Assembly: GCF_042100115.1 (NCBI RefSeq)
Contig: NC_091274.1
Location: 3,348,001-3,412,000 of the forward strand
DNA from: Alternaria dauci
Taxonomy: Eukaryota > Ascomycota > Dothideomycetes > Pleosporales > Pleosporaceae
Length of the DNA stretch: 64,000 nucleotides
Reading direction: 5' to 3'
Positions 50,168-60,490 of the stretch are shown one piece after another (position 1 is the first letter of the stretch; each line of letters begins with the position of its first letter). Made by a program: the position numbers and the translations under genes. The notes beneath the pieces are model-generated. The model was not told the origin of the DNA, made no database searches, and worked only from the letters and a program-made list of their open reading frames with translations.

Positions 50168-50310
50168 TAGGATAAAACCTATGTAATAACTCAAGATAAA
50201 ATTTATGTAATATCTAAAGATAAATTTTATTAAAATAATTGTTTTGTACAATTAACATGTTATGAAAAGTAATTACCTTACATAATAGTATAACATATCC
50301 CGGTAGATAA
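50140..50310 (+). repeat. cox2 3'-end repeat, copy 1
   Basis: From the last cox2 codons (TGATTACAGGAACAATAG) through about 150 nt of 3' flank (AATAATTGTTTTGTACAATT, ATAGTATAACATATCCC). Related copies follow nad3 (55103-55260), nad4 (59268-59410) and the ORF at 59783 (60075-60205). Confidence 0.85.
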
Positions 50311-51091
50311 ATTGCTTTAGGTCCCCCCCCCCCTTGTTTTTTTCTAGTTATGAAATAACGTCGAAAAAAACAAGGGGAGGAAAAATAAAAAGATAATGAA
50401 AGGGATTAACTTAATTAGGAGAGCATCCGTTTATTGAATAGAGGTTAAGTGTTTAAATAAGTTGTTTCTCTTAACTTATTATATATAACTATATACTTAT
50501 TTTCCCTCCCCTACTTTTTTTTCATATATTGTGATATATGAAAAAAAAGTTAAAGTTTGCGGTTATTTTTATTTTCTTTTGCTTAACTGTTTGTTTATTT
50601 TTTTTCCATAGAAAAAAATAAACAAGTGAGCAAAAGAACAAAAAATTAGGAAAGAAAGAGAAAAGGAAAAAGTTTTATTCTAATGGGTATTAAAATTGGT
50701 TAACCATTGTAAAATTTCATAGTAGGTATAAGGTATGATACCTTTTACTGGCTTAATTATGAAGTAAAGTAATCTATTTCATATTATAAGTACGTGTGGC
50801 TCTCCTTAACTTACAGGTTTTTACTATAACTATTATAAATTGTTATAAAATAAACGGTTTATTTTTAAAAATGATAAACTAGCCCCGCCGCGTTTTATCC
50901 CTCAGTTATTTTTTTTTTACATATATCCTATGTAAAAAAAATTACAGCCTCAGTCTTCATTTCTTTGAAACGAAGACGCCGAGGAATTTTTTTTCTAGTA
51001 ATTTCGAATACTCGAAATTACGTCGAAAAAAAATAAATGCAAGGGTAAACCCCCTCTTGGGGAGTAGATATCTTTATAACATTATTTAATC
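50311..51091. other. element-rich spacer between cox2 and trnN
   Basis: No gene is seen. It holds family-3 hairpins at 50325-50380 and 50989-51034, a family-1 variant at 50513-50550 with the TAAAGTTTGCGG flank, a family-2 hairpin at 50565-50665, and a short T/A hairpin at 50910-50945. Confidence 0.7.
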
Positions 51092-51162
51092 GCCTTTATA
51101 GCTCAATGGTAGAGCGGAATACTGTTAATATTCTGATAAATGTTCGATTCATTTTAAAGGCT
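51092..51162 (+). tRNA. trnN: tRNA-Asn(GUU)
   Basis: Acceptor GCCTTTA/TAAAGGC, D-stem GCTC/GAGC, anticodon stem GAATA/TATTC with loop CTGTTAA (GUU). It is the only clear tRNA on the plus strand. Confidence 0.92.
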
Positions 51163-51181
51163 TTCCCTATACAATTTTTCT

Positions 51182-51251
51182 CAGAATAATGTAAGGAAAA
51201 TAGTTACTTCCTGTAGGATGTAAAAGGGGAGTTCGAATCTCTCTATTCTGA
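51182..51251 (+). tRNA. tRNA-like gene with shortened anticodon arm
   Basis: Acceptor CAGAATA/TATTCTG, D-stem GTAA/TTAC and T-arm GGGAG/CTCTC with TTCGAAT loop are good. The middle (TTCCTGTAGGATGT) folds as a hairpin with a 4- to 6-nt loop, so no normal anticodon (GUA or UGU possible) can be assigned. It ends 1-2 nt before the nad2 ATG and might act as a processing signal. Confidence 0.5.
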
Positions 51252-51252
51252 T

Positions 51253-53004
51253 ATGTTACTAAATTCATTAATATTATTACTTTTATCTAATGCTATTACA
51301 TCAAGACGAGACAAATCTATCTTGTACTCTAGAGCAACGATTACTATCTTACTTATTTCAGCTTTTATAGCTTATGATAATTTATCTCTTTTATTTTTAG
51401 CAAAAGGTATAGGAATATTCGGTGGGTTATTCCATACTACAGCTACTACGAATTTTTTTCACCTATTTATCTTTTTAATAACTAGCGTTATCTTATTGTT
51501 AACTTCATTTTACCCTAGAAAAGTTTGATTGAAAGAATATAGCAGCCCGACTAGACTTTTATTTACAAAACTAGTTTATTACGGAACCTTACTTTTAAAT
51601 AAAATGGGAGAGCAGTTTAAAATAATAGAATACTCCTTAATTATCTTATTTATTGTTACAGGAAGTGTTTTTCTAATTTCTACTAGTGATTTAGTATCCA
51701 TATTCCTATCTATAGAATTACAAAGTTATGGACTGTATTTATTATCAACTATCTATAGAGATTCAGAACCCGCTACTTCAGGTGGTCTTATGTATTTTTT
51801 ACTAGGGGGATTGTCATCCTGTTTTATACTATTAGGTACAGCGTTACTTTATGCAAATTCTGGTACCACAAACTTAGACAGCTTATATATTATAACTAGC
51901 ATATCTAATGTAAGTAAAGACAACCTTACAGGGCTACTATATTGATATAAATCTTACTATATACACATAAGTTTACTATTTATAGCTGTAGGATTCTTAT
52001 TTAAAGTTTCCGCTGCACCATTCCATTTCTGAAGTCCTGACGTTTATGACGCTATTCCTACTGTTGTTACAACTTTTGTAGCTATAATAGCCAAAATTTC
52101 TATTTTTATTTTCTTATTAGAATTAGTTCACTATACAAGTAAACCAATACTAGATCTAGATTTTTCTTGAACAAATAGCTTATTACTTAGCTCTCTTCTA
52201 TCTTTAGTTATAGGAACAGTGGTAGGGCTAACACAGTCTAGAATAAAAAGACTTTTTGCGTTTAGTACAATATCACACGTAGGGTTTATATTATTAGGTT
52301 TAAGTATACACACTGTAGAATCAACACAAGCCTTTATGTTCTACTTAATTCAATATTCTATCTCAAATTTAAATGCTTTTATATTAATATTAACTATTGG
52401 TTACTCTCTTTATTGTTATGTAGATAATACAAATTCTACCAAAAATATTGGAAAAGAACAGGATAGTAATGAAAAACAAAAGGATAGTAATGAAAACAAT
52501 GGTAATTTAACGGATGTTAATAATTCTCCTATTCAACTTATTGATCAGTTGAAAGGATATTACTACATAAATCCTGTTATAGCCTTAAGTTTAGGGATAA
52601 CTTTATTCTCTTTTGCGGGAATACCACCTTTAATAGGGTTCTTTGGTAAACAGATGATTTTAAGTGCAGCAATTGATAACGGGTATATTTTTATGAGCTT
52701 AGTTGCTATATTAACAAGCGTTATAAGTGCTGTATATTATTTAGCTATAATAAAACAAATCTTTTTTGATAAACCAGATTACCTAGTAAACGATGAACTA
52801 AAAGATTTTAATGCAGATGGTTTAATAACTGAAAAAAATACTATCGTTAAAAAAGTGAATGTAAATATAAACAATATTGTTATATCAACCTCATTAAGTT
52901 TATCTATTTCAGTTATTACATTAGTAATAACATTATTTATTTTTATACCTGAAGAATTATTAAGTTTAGCTAATATATTAGCATTGATCATTTTTAATTT
53001 ATAA
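51253..53004 (+). CDS. nad2: NADH dehydrogenase subunit 2
   Basis: NAD2 is a proton-pumping membrane subunit of complex I. The frame is intronless, 583 aa, with TGA as Trp (for example [17 protein letters not shown]). Conserved blocks include [38 protein letters not shown] and [16 protein letters not shown] hydrophilic Asn/Lys/Glu-rich insertion ([16 protein letters not shown]..., about residues 395-425) and a long polar loop near the C-terminus make it longer than usual. It begins just after the tRNA-like sequence and its TAA abuts the nad3 ATG. Confidence 0.95.
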
Positions 53005-54787
53005 ATGACAAGTACAACTTTTTTCATTATTTTTATACCTATATTAGCTATTATATTATTAGCGGTTAATTTAATCTTAGCACCCCACAATCCTGGAATT
53101 TGATATAGGAAATCAAATATTAGGGATAAACTGCCCAACTCCGGGAAACCCCTAAAGCTTCTGATACCAAGCTATAGTTGAAAGGCTATAAGTGGATGAA
53201 CTAATTACTCATAGATGGTAATAATTAAGAAGATATCTGAAAAGATAATGGGTTATCGCGGATCTAAATCAGAGTTTAAATTAGTAGATAAGAGAAATCT
53301 TATGTTAAACTCTGTAAAAGAGCAACGAGTAAACGGTAGTTCATGAGGTAATATCTTACCTCATGTAAGATGTACTCTAGCGGGTTTCGAAAGAAACTAT
53401 CAAGTCAAAATCCTTTCTAACCTTATAAATTACACTACCTTTTTCTCACAACACAAAACAGACAGGGTAAACACCTTTCAGCTGCGAAATTATACTAACC
53501 ACCCATCTACATTAAACTTAAACCCTTGATATATTTCTGGGTTTACAGACGGTGAAGGTTGTTTTATGATATCTATTATAAAAGATAAAAAATATACATT
53601 AGGTTGACGTGTATCTTGTAGATTCGTTATAAGTTTAAACAAAAAAGACTTAAAAATACTAAATGGTTTTAAGGACTTTTTTGGTGAAGGTACTATTTCG
53701 TTTACGGGGGAAAACGCTGTCCAATATCGTGTTGAATCTTTAAAAGGTTTAGCTATTATAATTAATCATTTCGATAAATACCCCTTAATAACTAAAAAAC
53801 AAGCGGATTATACATTATTTAAATCAGCTTATTATTTAATTAAAAATAAAAGTCATCTGACAAATAAAGGAATCTTAGAACTTGTAGCTTTAAAAGCTGT
53901 ATTAAATAGAGGTTTAAGCAAAGACTTAGGTGTAGCTTTTCCTGATATAGTTCCCGCTTTAAGACCTGAAGTATCATTATCTAAAGTTGTAGATCCTTAC
54001 TGATTAGTAGGGTTTACGGATGCAGAAGGTTGTTTCAGCGTTGTGATATTTAAATCTTTAACATCTAAATTAGGAGAGGCTATTAAATTAAGCTTTATTT
54101 TAACTCAGAGTAGTAGAGATAAAGATTTAATGAATAGCCTAATTGAATATTTAGGGTCTGGGTTTATAACTTCAGTTAATAGAGGAACAATTGATTTTAA
54201 GATTACCAAATTTTCTAGTATAAGAGATATTATTATCCCATTATTTGAAAAATATCCTTTACAAAGTAGTAAAAATAAAAAATTTTTATATTTTAGTGAG
54301 GTGGTAAAATTAGTGGATAATAAAGCTCATTTAACTGAAAAAGGGTTAAATCGAATTCGTATTATTAAAAATAAAATAAATACAGATTAATAAACAATAG
54401 CGTGATAAAATTTAGTTGTAAATATATAAGCATGATAAATTTGACTAAGCGTACCAAGAAAAAGATAGTGTTTTCGAATGTGGTTTCCACTCGTTCTTAG
54501 GTCAAAATAGGACACAATTTAGTGTTTCTTTTTTTATCTTTGGACTTCTTTTTCTTCTATTTGATTTAGAAATCTTACTTGTATACCCTTACAGTGTAAG
54601 TAGTTATACTAATGATATTTATGGTTTAGTTATTATGATGGTATTTTTTGTACTATTGACCTTAGGATTTATATTTGAATTAGGTAAAAATGCATTAACT
54701 ATTGATAGTAGACAAACTTCTTCATATAATAATGTAGATACTACTACACCAGTTTCCTTTATTGCTAAGCCTTATAGCACACTTTAA
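53005..54787 (+). CDS. nad3: NADH dehydrogenase subunit 3, two exons
   Basis: Exon 1 53005-53094 ([19 protein letters not shown] ... APHNP) and exon 2 54452-54787 ([20 protein letters not shown] ... [14 protein letters not shown] plus a short polar tail ending KPYSTL). Total 141 aa. The ATG follows the nad2 stop with no spacing, the usual nad2-nad3 tandem of fungi. Intron 53095-54451 with group I core blocks (AACTCCGGGAAACCCCTAAA; AAAAGAGCAACGAGTAAACGG). Confidence 0.94.
53389..54390 (+). CDS. LAGLIDADG endonuclease in nad3 intron
   Basis: The open frame has motif 1 [18 protein letters not shown] and motif 2 [17 protein letters not shown], with [18 protein letters not shown] and [19 protein letters not shown] blocks. 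No ATG precedes motif 1 in frame, so the start is uncertain (open from about 53389 or earlier). TAA at 54388-54390. No insertion in the motifs. Confidence 0.87.
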
Positions 54788-54844
54788 GGTAGCTGTGTTT
54801 TATATATCAATAACTATCAAACAATGCATATTTTAGCAGGTTTT

Positions 54845-54965
54845 TATTAGTTATACCTACTGTTTTATTTGGTATATATACTGCACCAATATTAGACGCT
54901 ATCTATTATTCAGTTTCAACTTTAATTTACATTTTTGATGGTAACATAGTTACATGTGATCCCCT
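54845..54965 (+). pseudogene. nad4: fragment of the nad4 3' end
   Basis: TTAGTTATACCTACTGTTTT to AACATAGTTACATGTGAT matches nad4 at 58499-58612 with few changes (VIPTVLFGIYTAPILDAIYY versus VIPTVLFGVYPAPILDAIHY). It is followed by a low-complexity tail (GSDNGEPSSGSDNGGADSGC in a shifted frame) and then the cox2-type 3' repeat. It arose by duplication of the nad4 C-terminal region. Confidence 0.85.
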
Positions 54966-55084
54966 CTTTCAGGATCGGATAATGGAGAACCCTCTTCAGG
55001 ATCAGATAACGGGGGAGCCGATTCAGGATGTGATGAAGAATCTAACAATGGAAACAATGGAAACAATAGTACTCTTCTATAAAC

Positions 55085-55642
55085 AGATCATTTTTGTCCT
55101 ATTCTTATCTGGATTACAAGAACAATAGTAGGATAAAACCTATCTAAGAACTCTCTCTAAATTTTTCTAAAATAATGGTTATTTTACCGTTAACTTGTTA
55201 TGAAAGGTAACACCTTTACCAAATAGTATAACAAATCCCAGTAAATAAATGGATATTTACTGGAAAATTGCACTGTATATTTATATTTACACAGCAATTA
55301 GAGGGGGAGAAGATGAATCTATTATTCATAAAGCCCTTTAACTATAATATAAAGTAGAAAGGTTATACTCATTACCTATTTTAATTTTTTTTAACCTATG
55401 ATATATGTAAAAAAAAAAATAACTGCGGGGGCAAGGGATTTGTAAAAATATATAGTGTAGTAATTGTTACTAAAATAAAAAAGCAAATTATATCGTATAA
55501 CAAATCCTAGCATGAGTTATATGGTATATTGCAGAGAAGAGTTTATTACCTTACTATATATACGGTGAATTTTTAAATAAGTATAGCTGATATTTTATCA
55601 TTCTAGACTAAATAGAGGTATTTGTTCTTTTTTTTTTATACA
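55085..55642. other. spacer before nad4 with 3' repeat copy 2 and hairpins
   Basis: 55085-55260 is a copy of the cox2 3'-end repeat (ACTCTTCTATAAACAGATCA, GGATTACAAGAACAATAGTA). At 55383-55425 lies a degenerate palindrome (TTTTTTTTAACCTATGATAT ... TAAAAAAAAAAATAAC). The remainder up to the nad4 ATG is AT-rich with no gene. Confidence 0.7.
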
Positions 55643-58600
55643 ATGTTATTATCATCTTTACTTTTAACTCCTATATTAGGTGTACTTGCAATATTTATTA
55701 ATATGGATAAGGGAGTTTCACAATGAACTATAAAATTAGTAGCGTTAACTACATCTATCATAAATTTCTTTATATCATTAATAATCTTTATTTTATTTGA
55801 CTTTAGTACAAATCAGTTCCAATTTGTGCAAGAGTATCATGAAACAAGTTATTATGATATTTATCTAGGTGTAGATGGTTTATCTATATATTTCATTCTA
55901 TTAACTACAATAATTATTCCTATATCACTAGTATCGAATTGAAAATCAATAACAAAAGATGTAGAATCTTATGTTACTATAATACTGTTGTTAGAAACTT
56001 TATTATTAGCGGTTTTCTTAGTATTAGATATTTTACTCTTTTACATCTTCTTCGAGTCAATATTACCTCCTTTATTTATATTGATAGGTATATTTGGATC
56101 AGATAACAGAGTAAAGGCTAGTTTTTATTTATTCTTATACACATTAATAAGAGAAATTTATCAGTGTGAAAAAGCCAAACTCCGGAAAAGCCCTAAAGCT
56201 TTAGTAACCAAGGTAATAAAGGAAACTTTTTTACTGACCCCATTAATGACTGGGGATATGGTAAGATCACTAAAGATTTCAGTAATGAAATGGGTTATCG
56301 CGGATCTAAATCAGATAAGGGTTACTTTATCTGTAAAAGAGCAACGAGTAGATGGTTCTTCAAAATCTAGAAATTTAGATTTTGTAAGGTGTACTCTAGT
56401 CGCTGGGAAACCAGTTTTAGGCAGAAAAATCCCTTTCCATCCTAATAACTGCAAAGTTGTAAGCGGGCTTTTATCACTAAGAGCTTTTATACATACAACT
56501 AAATCTATAGGAGATAATCTCACTCTAAGTAAACAAGTAAACAATATATTTGGAGAAAAAAACTCTAATATAAAATTAAACCCTTTATTTGTAACGGGGT
56601 TTGTATTACTTTTTTTTTAATATATCATGATATATTAAAAAAAAAGTTCGCAGAAGGATGTTTTGCAATAGGATTATTCGTTAGTAGTAATTACAAAATG
56701 GGTTACCAAACTCAAGCAATATTCAAAATTACTTTACATAAAAAGGATTTTAATTTATTATCTCAGGTTAAAGATTATTTTGGTGTAGGAACTATTACGA
56801 AACATGGTGACACCACTATAGAATATAGAGTAAAATCTTTAAAAGATTTAGATTTAATTTTATCTCATTTTGAAAAATATCCACTTATTAGTCAAAAATG
56901 GTCTGATTTAGAACTTTTCAAGCTCGCTATTTCATTACTTAAAAATAAAGAACATTTGACTAAAAAAGGGTTTAATCAAATACTTGCCATTAAGTCTTCT
57001 ATGAATAAAGGTTTATCTGAGGAATTACAACTAGTTTTCCCTGAAATTACTCCGGTAAACAGACCTTTACTTATCGATAAAGATGTGAAAGATCCTTATT
57101 GGTTAGCAGGGTTTACTAGTGGTGAAGGATGTTTTTTTGTTTACATACGTAATAGTTCTACAACTAAACTAGGTAAATCTATCACTTTGAAATTTCATAT
57201 TGCTCAGCACAGTAGAGACACTGAACTTATTAAAAAATTTGTGGCTATTTTTGGTTGCGGTAGAATTGAATTAAATTTAGATAGATCAGTTGTGTATTTT
57301 GTGGTGACAAAGTTAGAGGATATTACTTGTAAAGTAATACCATTTTTTGACAAAGCTCCTATTAAAGGTGTTAAAACCTTAGATTATGAAGATTTTAAAA
57401 AAGTGGCTGTGTTATTAACCAAAAAACACCACTTAACTGAAAAAGGTATAAATGAAATTAAGCTAATAAAATCTAATATGAATTTTCAAAGAGGTTCTGT
57501 TTAACAAATAACTACTACTAAACGTTATAATTTGCATTATATTCCATGGGGTGGATTAAACCGTCTAGTACGGTGTGGATTGAAGTAACCCTAAATTAAA
57601 GATAAACTAAAGTCCTTTTTAAGGATATATTAGTTACGTGTTGGGTTCTTTATTTTTACTATTATCTATAATAGCAATGTCATCTATCATGAGTGCTACC
57701 AATTTTGATACTCTTTTTAAAGGAAATTTCATTTATTTAACACAGCTTTTCTTATTTTATGGTATTTTTATAGCTTTTGCTGTAAAAACTCCTACAATTT
57801 TCCTAAATACATGACTTTTAAAGGCTCACGTTGAATCACCTTTAGGAGGAAGTATTATTTTAGCAGCTATTGTTCTTAAGTTAAGTTTATATGGAATTTT
57901 TAGACTAATTTTACCTGTTTTACCTAAAGCTTATATGGATTATACTTATATAATTTTCCTAATTGGTGTTATTACTATAGTATACGCTAGTCTTAGTACA
58001 TTAAGAACAATAGATATTAAAGAACTTATTGCATACAGTTCTGTTTCTCATGCTGCAGTTTATCTTCTAGGTGTGTTCAGTAACTGTATACAAGGTATTG
58101 AAGGTGCTATTAATTTAGGGTTGGCTCATGGACTAGTTTCACCTGGTCTATTTATATGTGGAGGAGGTGTATTATATGATAGATCTTCTACAAGAGTAAT
58201 CTCTTTCTACAGAGGAGTTACTCAAGTAATGCCATTATTTGCTATATTATTCTTTATACTATGTCTGGCTAACTGTGGAGCTCCTTTATCTTTAAATTTT
58301 ATAGGAGAATTCTTATCGTTATATGGGGTATTTGAAAGATCATCTTTATTTGGTGTTTTTGCAAGTTCTTCTATAATTTTCTCTGCAGCATACACTATAT
58401 ATATGTATCAAAGAATAGCTTTTGGTGGAGCCTATTCAAGAATGTTTACCTTTAGTATACCGGATTTAACTAAAAGAGAATTTACTATCTTATTAATATT
58501 AGTTATACCTACTGTTTTATTTGGTGTTTATCCTGCACCAATATTAGACGCTATCCATTATTCAGTTTCAACGTTAATTTACCTTTTTGACTCTAACATA

Positions 58601-59239
58601 GTTACTTGTGATGCACCAAATGGTTGATCAAGTTACTTCCAACAGGATAATACTAGTTACTATACTACTGTATTTGCTTTATACATATGAGCAGTACTTG
58701 TACCCTTAGCTATAGAAGTCTTTCACTTTCAAAAAAACAATATAAAAATAAGGGTTATACGTATTTTAACTATAATGAGATACTGTTTAACTATACAAAC
58801 TATCATTTTAGCTTTATACACACTGTATATAATTATTAACTTATTTCTTGTATTTGGTCATATTCTGTCTTTTGAGCTTACAAGCTTATTTTCAGAACAC
58901 TATGCTCATGCTGGGGCAGATTCAGAATTTATCTTAAACAATAATCCTGATTTAAATGTTTCATTAGATACTGCGAATGATTCTGATGGTAACCACCATC
59001 ATCAGAGTTGTACCTGTCCTCATGAGAATACGGTTGATATAGAAGAATCAGAAAGTCAAAATAATAATTGTTGTCTTTGTGGGAATGGAAGTCCGGATGC
59101 AGCTTGCGTAACTTGTGACTGTGAGATGCATGACAGTTGTCTTGCAGAGACAACTTATGATTCTGTTTTACCAGACAATGAAAATAATGGAAACAATGGA
59201 AATAATGGAAACAATGAAAATAATGGAAACAATAATTAG
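55643..59239 (+). CDS. nad4: NADH dehydrogenase subunit 4 with a long C-terminal extension
   Basis: Exon 1 55643-56144 (MLLSSLLLTPILGVLAIFIN ... FESILPPLFILIG ... FLYT) and exon 2 57639-59239 (LGSLFLLLSIIAMSSIMS...). The exons give 2,103 nt, 700 aa. NAD4 hallmark blocks are KAHVESPLGGSIILAAIVLK, ELIAYSSVSHAAVYLLGVFS and FIGEFLSLYG. Normal NAD4 similarity ends near SVSTLIYLFD (about residue 485). The frame then continues about 215 residues: two further hydrophobic segments (TVFALYIWAVLVPLAIEVFH; TIILALYTLYIIINLFLVFG), a Cys-rich block (SCTCPHEN ... NNCCLCGNGSPDAACVTCDC) and an Asn/Gly repeat tail. No stop in code 4 occurs before TAG 59237-59239. Confidence 0.92.
56500..57504 (+). pseudogene. 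LAGLIDADG HEG in nad4 intron, cut in motif 1
   Basis: NIKLNPLFVTGFV is followed by a 40-bp palindrome (56608-56647) and then AEGCFAIGLFVSSNYKMGYQ. The palindrome lies inside motif 1 and shifts the frame. Everything downstream is intact: YFGVGTITKHGDTTIEYRVK, motif 2 WLAGFTSGEGCFFVYIRN, IPFFDKAPIKGVKTLDYEDF and TAA at the end. Apart from the insertion the gene looks functional. Confidence 0.88.
56608..56647. repeat. palindromic element (family 1) in LAGLIDADG motif
   Basis: Perfect 40-bp palindrome AC-T9-AATATATCATGATATATT-A9-GT; identical in sequence to the copy at 29771-29810; flanked by TT and TC. Confidence 0.92.
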
Positions 59240-59267
59240 TACTCTTCTATAAACAGATCATTTTGTC

Positions 59268-59410
59268 CTACTCTTATCTGGATTACAAGAGCAATATTAA
59301 GATAAAACCTTTCTAACTCTAGATTGTTAGTAAAATAATTGTTTTGTACAATTAACATGTTATGAAAAGTAATTGCTTCACATAATAGTATAACATATCC
59401 CAGTAAATAA
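59268..59410 (+). repeat. cox2 3'-end repeat, copy 3
   Basis: GGATTACAAGAGCAATATTA then AATAATTGTTTTGTACAATT and ATAGTATAACATATCCCAG, directly downstream of nad4. Confidence 0.85.
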
Positions 59411-59479
59411 GTTTATATTTACTGGAAAATTGCAAGGTAGATTTATATTTCTACTGCAATAAAGGGAGAAGATAAACAA

Positions 59480-59765
59480 ATGTTTAGTAAAGCCCAAAAA
59501 AAATATTGTCGACCTTTTGCAAAAGACATATGACCCAAGGATCTAGCTTCGAAGGCTGAATTACCCGTAGTTAGGTTACCCCCCTATGCAGGAATTGATA
59601 ATAGGGTATGGTACTGTAGAAGGAGATGTTAACAGCTTGAATATAATTTGATTACTTCCGGAACTTGTGGAAACGCGAGTATTCTTAAAGATGAGCTTGA
59701 TAGGTAACTATCTTGACCCATGCTTGGTGTGAGACGGGCACTAAGCTGTAGACATTTAAACATTC
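59480..59765 (+). other. GC-richer unassigned block, possible structured RNA
   Basis: This stretch is clearly less AT-rich than its surroundings (GGATCTAGCTTCGAAGGCTG; TTCCGGAACTTGTGGAAACG; GGTGTGAGACGGGCACTAAG) and has no long ORF. It contains several short inverted repeats (CTTCGAAG; TTTTGCAAAA). I do not recognise RNase P RNA or an intron core in it. Function unknown. Confidence 0.4.
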
Positions 59766-59782
59766 AAACATTAAAAATTTAA

Positions 59783-60112
59783 TTAACAAAAGCTACTACT
59801 ATATTTACAACTTTAAAAAATATAAATACTAAAAGTTTTTTAATTAAGCTTAAAATTAAAACAACCCCTTACTATGGTAGTTTGGTAATCTTATTAGGTA
59901 TTTTGGTTATCATTTTAGCTAAATTAGAATGAGATATACCTCAAATTATAGTGGTATTGTTCATATATTTAGCTTATATGAGTCTTTTAGTGTTTTCTTA
60001 TAATAATTTAGAGATCCATAATTATGGATCTGATTTTGGTTTATATCTAGGATACTGTATATCTAGAGAAATTCCTGATTACAAGAACTATAGTAGGGTA
60101 AAACCCATCTAA
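59783..60112 (+). CDS. small hydrophobic ORF of unknown function
   Basis: The frame is open for 110 codons with one in-frame TGA (KLEWDIPQ), between stops at 59780 and 60110. It lacks an ATG near its 5' end. It encodes two membrane helices ([36 protein letters not shown]) and a polar loop (NNLEIHNYGSDFGLY). Its last codons fall within the cox2-type 3' repeat, so the ORF could be a chimera fixed by that repeat. I do not recognise the protein. Confidence 0.4.
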
Positions 60113-60205
60113 TAACTCTAGAGTTATTTTATTAAAATAATTGTTTTGTACAATTAACATGATATCAAAAGTAATTACCTTACCAGATAGTATAACATAT
60201 CCCAG
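60075..60205 (+). repeat. cox2 3'-end repeat, copy 4
   Basis: GATTACAAGAACTATAGTAG, AATAATTGTTTTGTACAATT and ATAGTATAACATATCCCAG; downstream of the small hydrophobic ORF and upstream of nad4L. Confidence 0.85.
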
Positions 60206-60490
60206 TAGATATATTCTGTTTGTCCACACACAAAAAAAGAGAAAAGAGCTCAATAAAGAGCATCCGTTATACACGCAACAGGTTGTTTTATACATACCGT
60301 ATTACAGAGTCATTATAGCTAATTAGTAATAAAATTTAATAGTAATGTATTAAATATGTATATCTAATACATGAATAATTCTTATTTGTTTAATAGCAAA
60401 ATAAGATATTATCAATACTCTAATGCAAGTAAAGGTCTTATACAATAAATTACTTTAGAACACCTACATTAATATTATTATTTTTATACA

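Larger units (their letters stand above)
56145..57638 (+). other. group I intron of nad4
   Basis: Core blocks AACTCCGGAAAAGCCCTAAA, TATCGCGGATCTAAATCAG, TAAAAGAGCAACGAGTAGAT and AAGGTGTACTCTAG lie at 56175-56405. They are followed by the LAGLIDADG gene. Junction FLYT-L/LGSLF restores NAD4. Confidence 0.87.

Noticed and set aside
55988..56620. Long ORF running from nad4 exon 1 through the intron core to the HEG
   Set aside because: The part between 56145 and about 56500 is group I intron core sequence translated by chance; only the LNPLFVTGF end belongs to the HEG.
59480..59765. RNase P RNA (rnpB)
   Set aside because: The conserved CR-I and CR-V blocks expected of fungal mitochondrial RNase P RNA are not visible.
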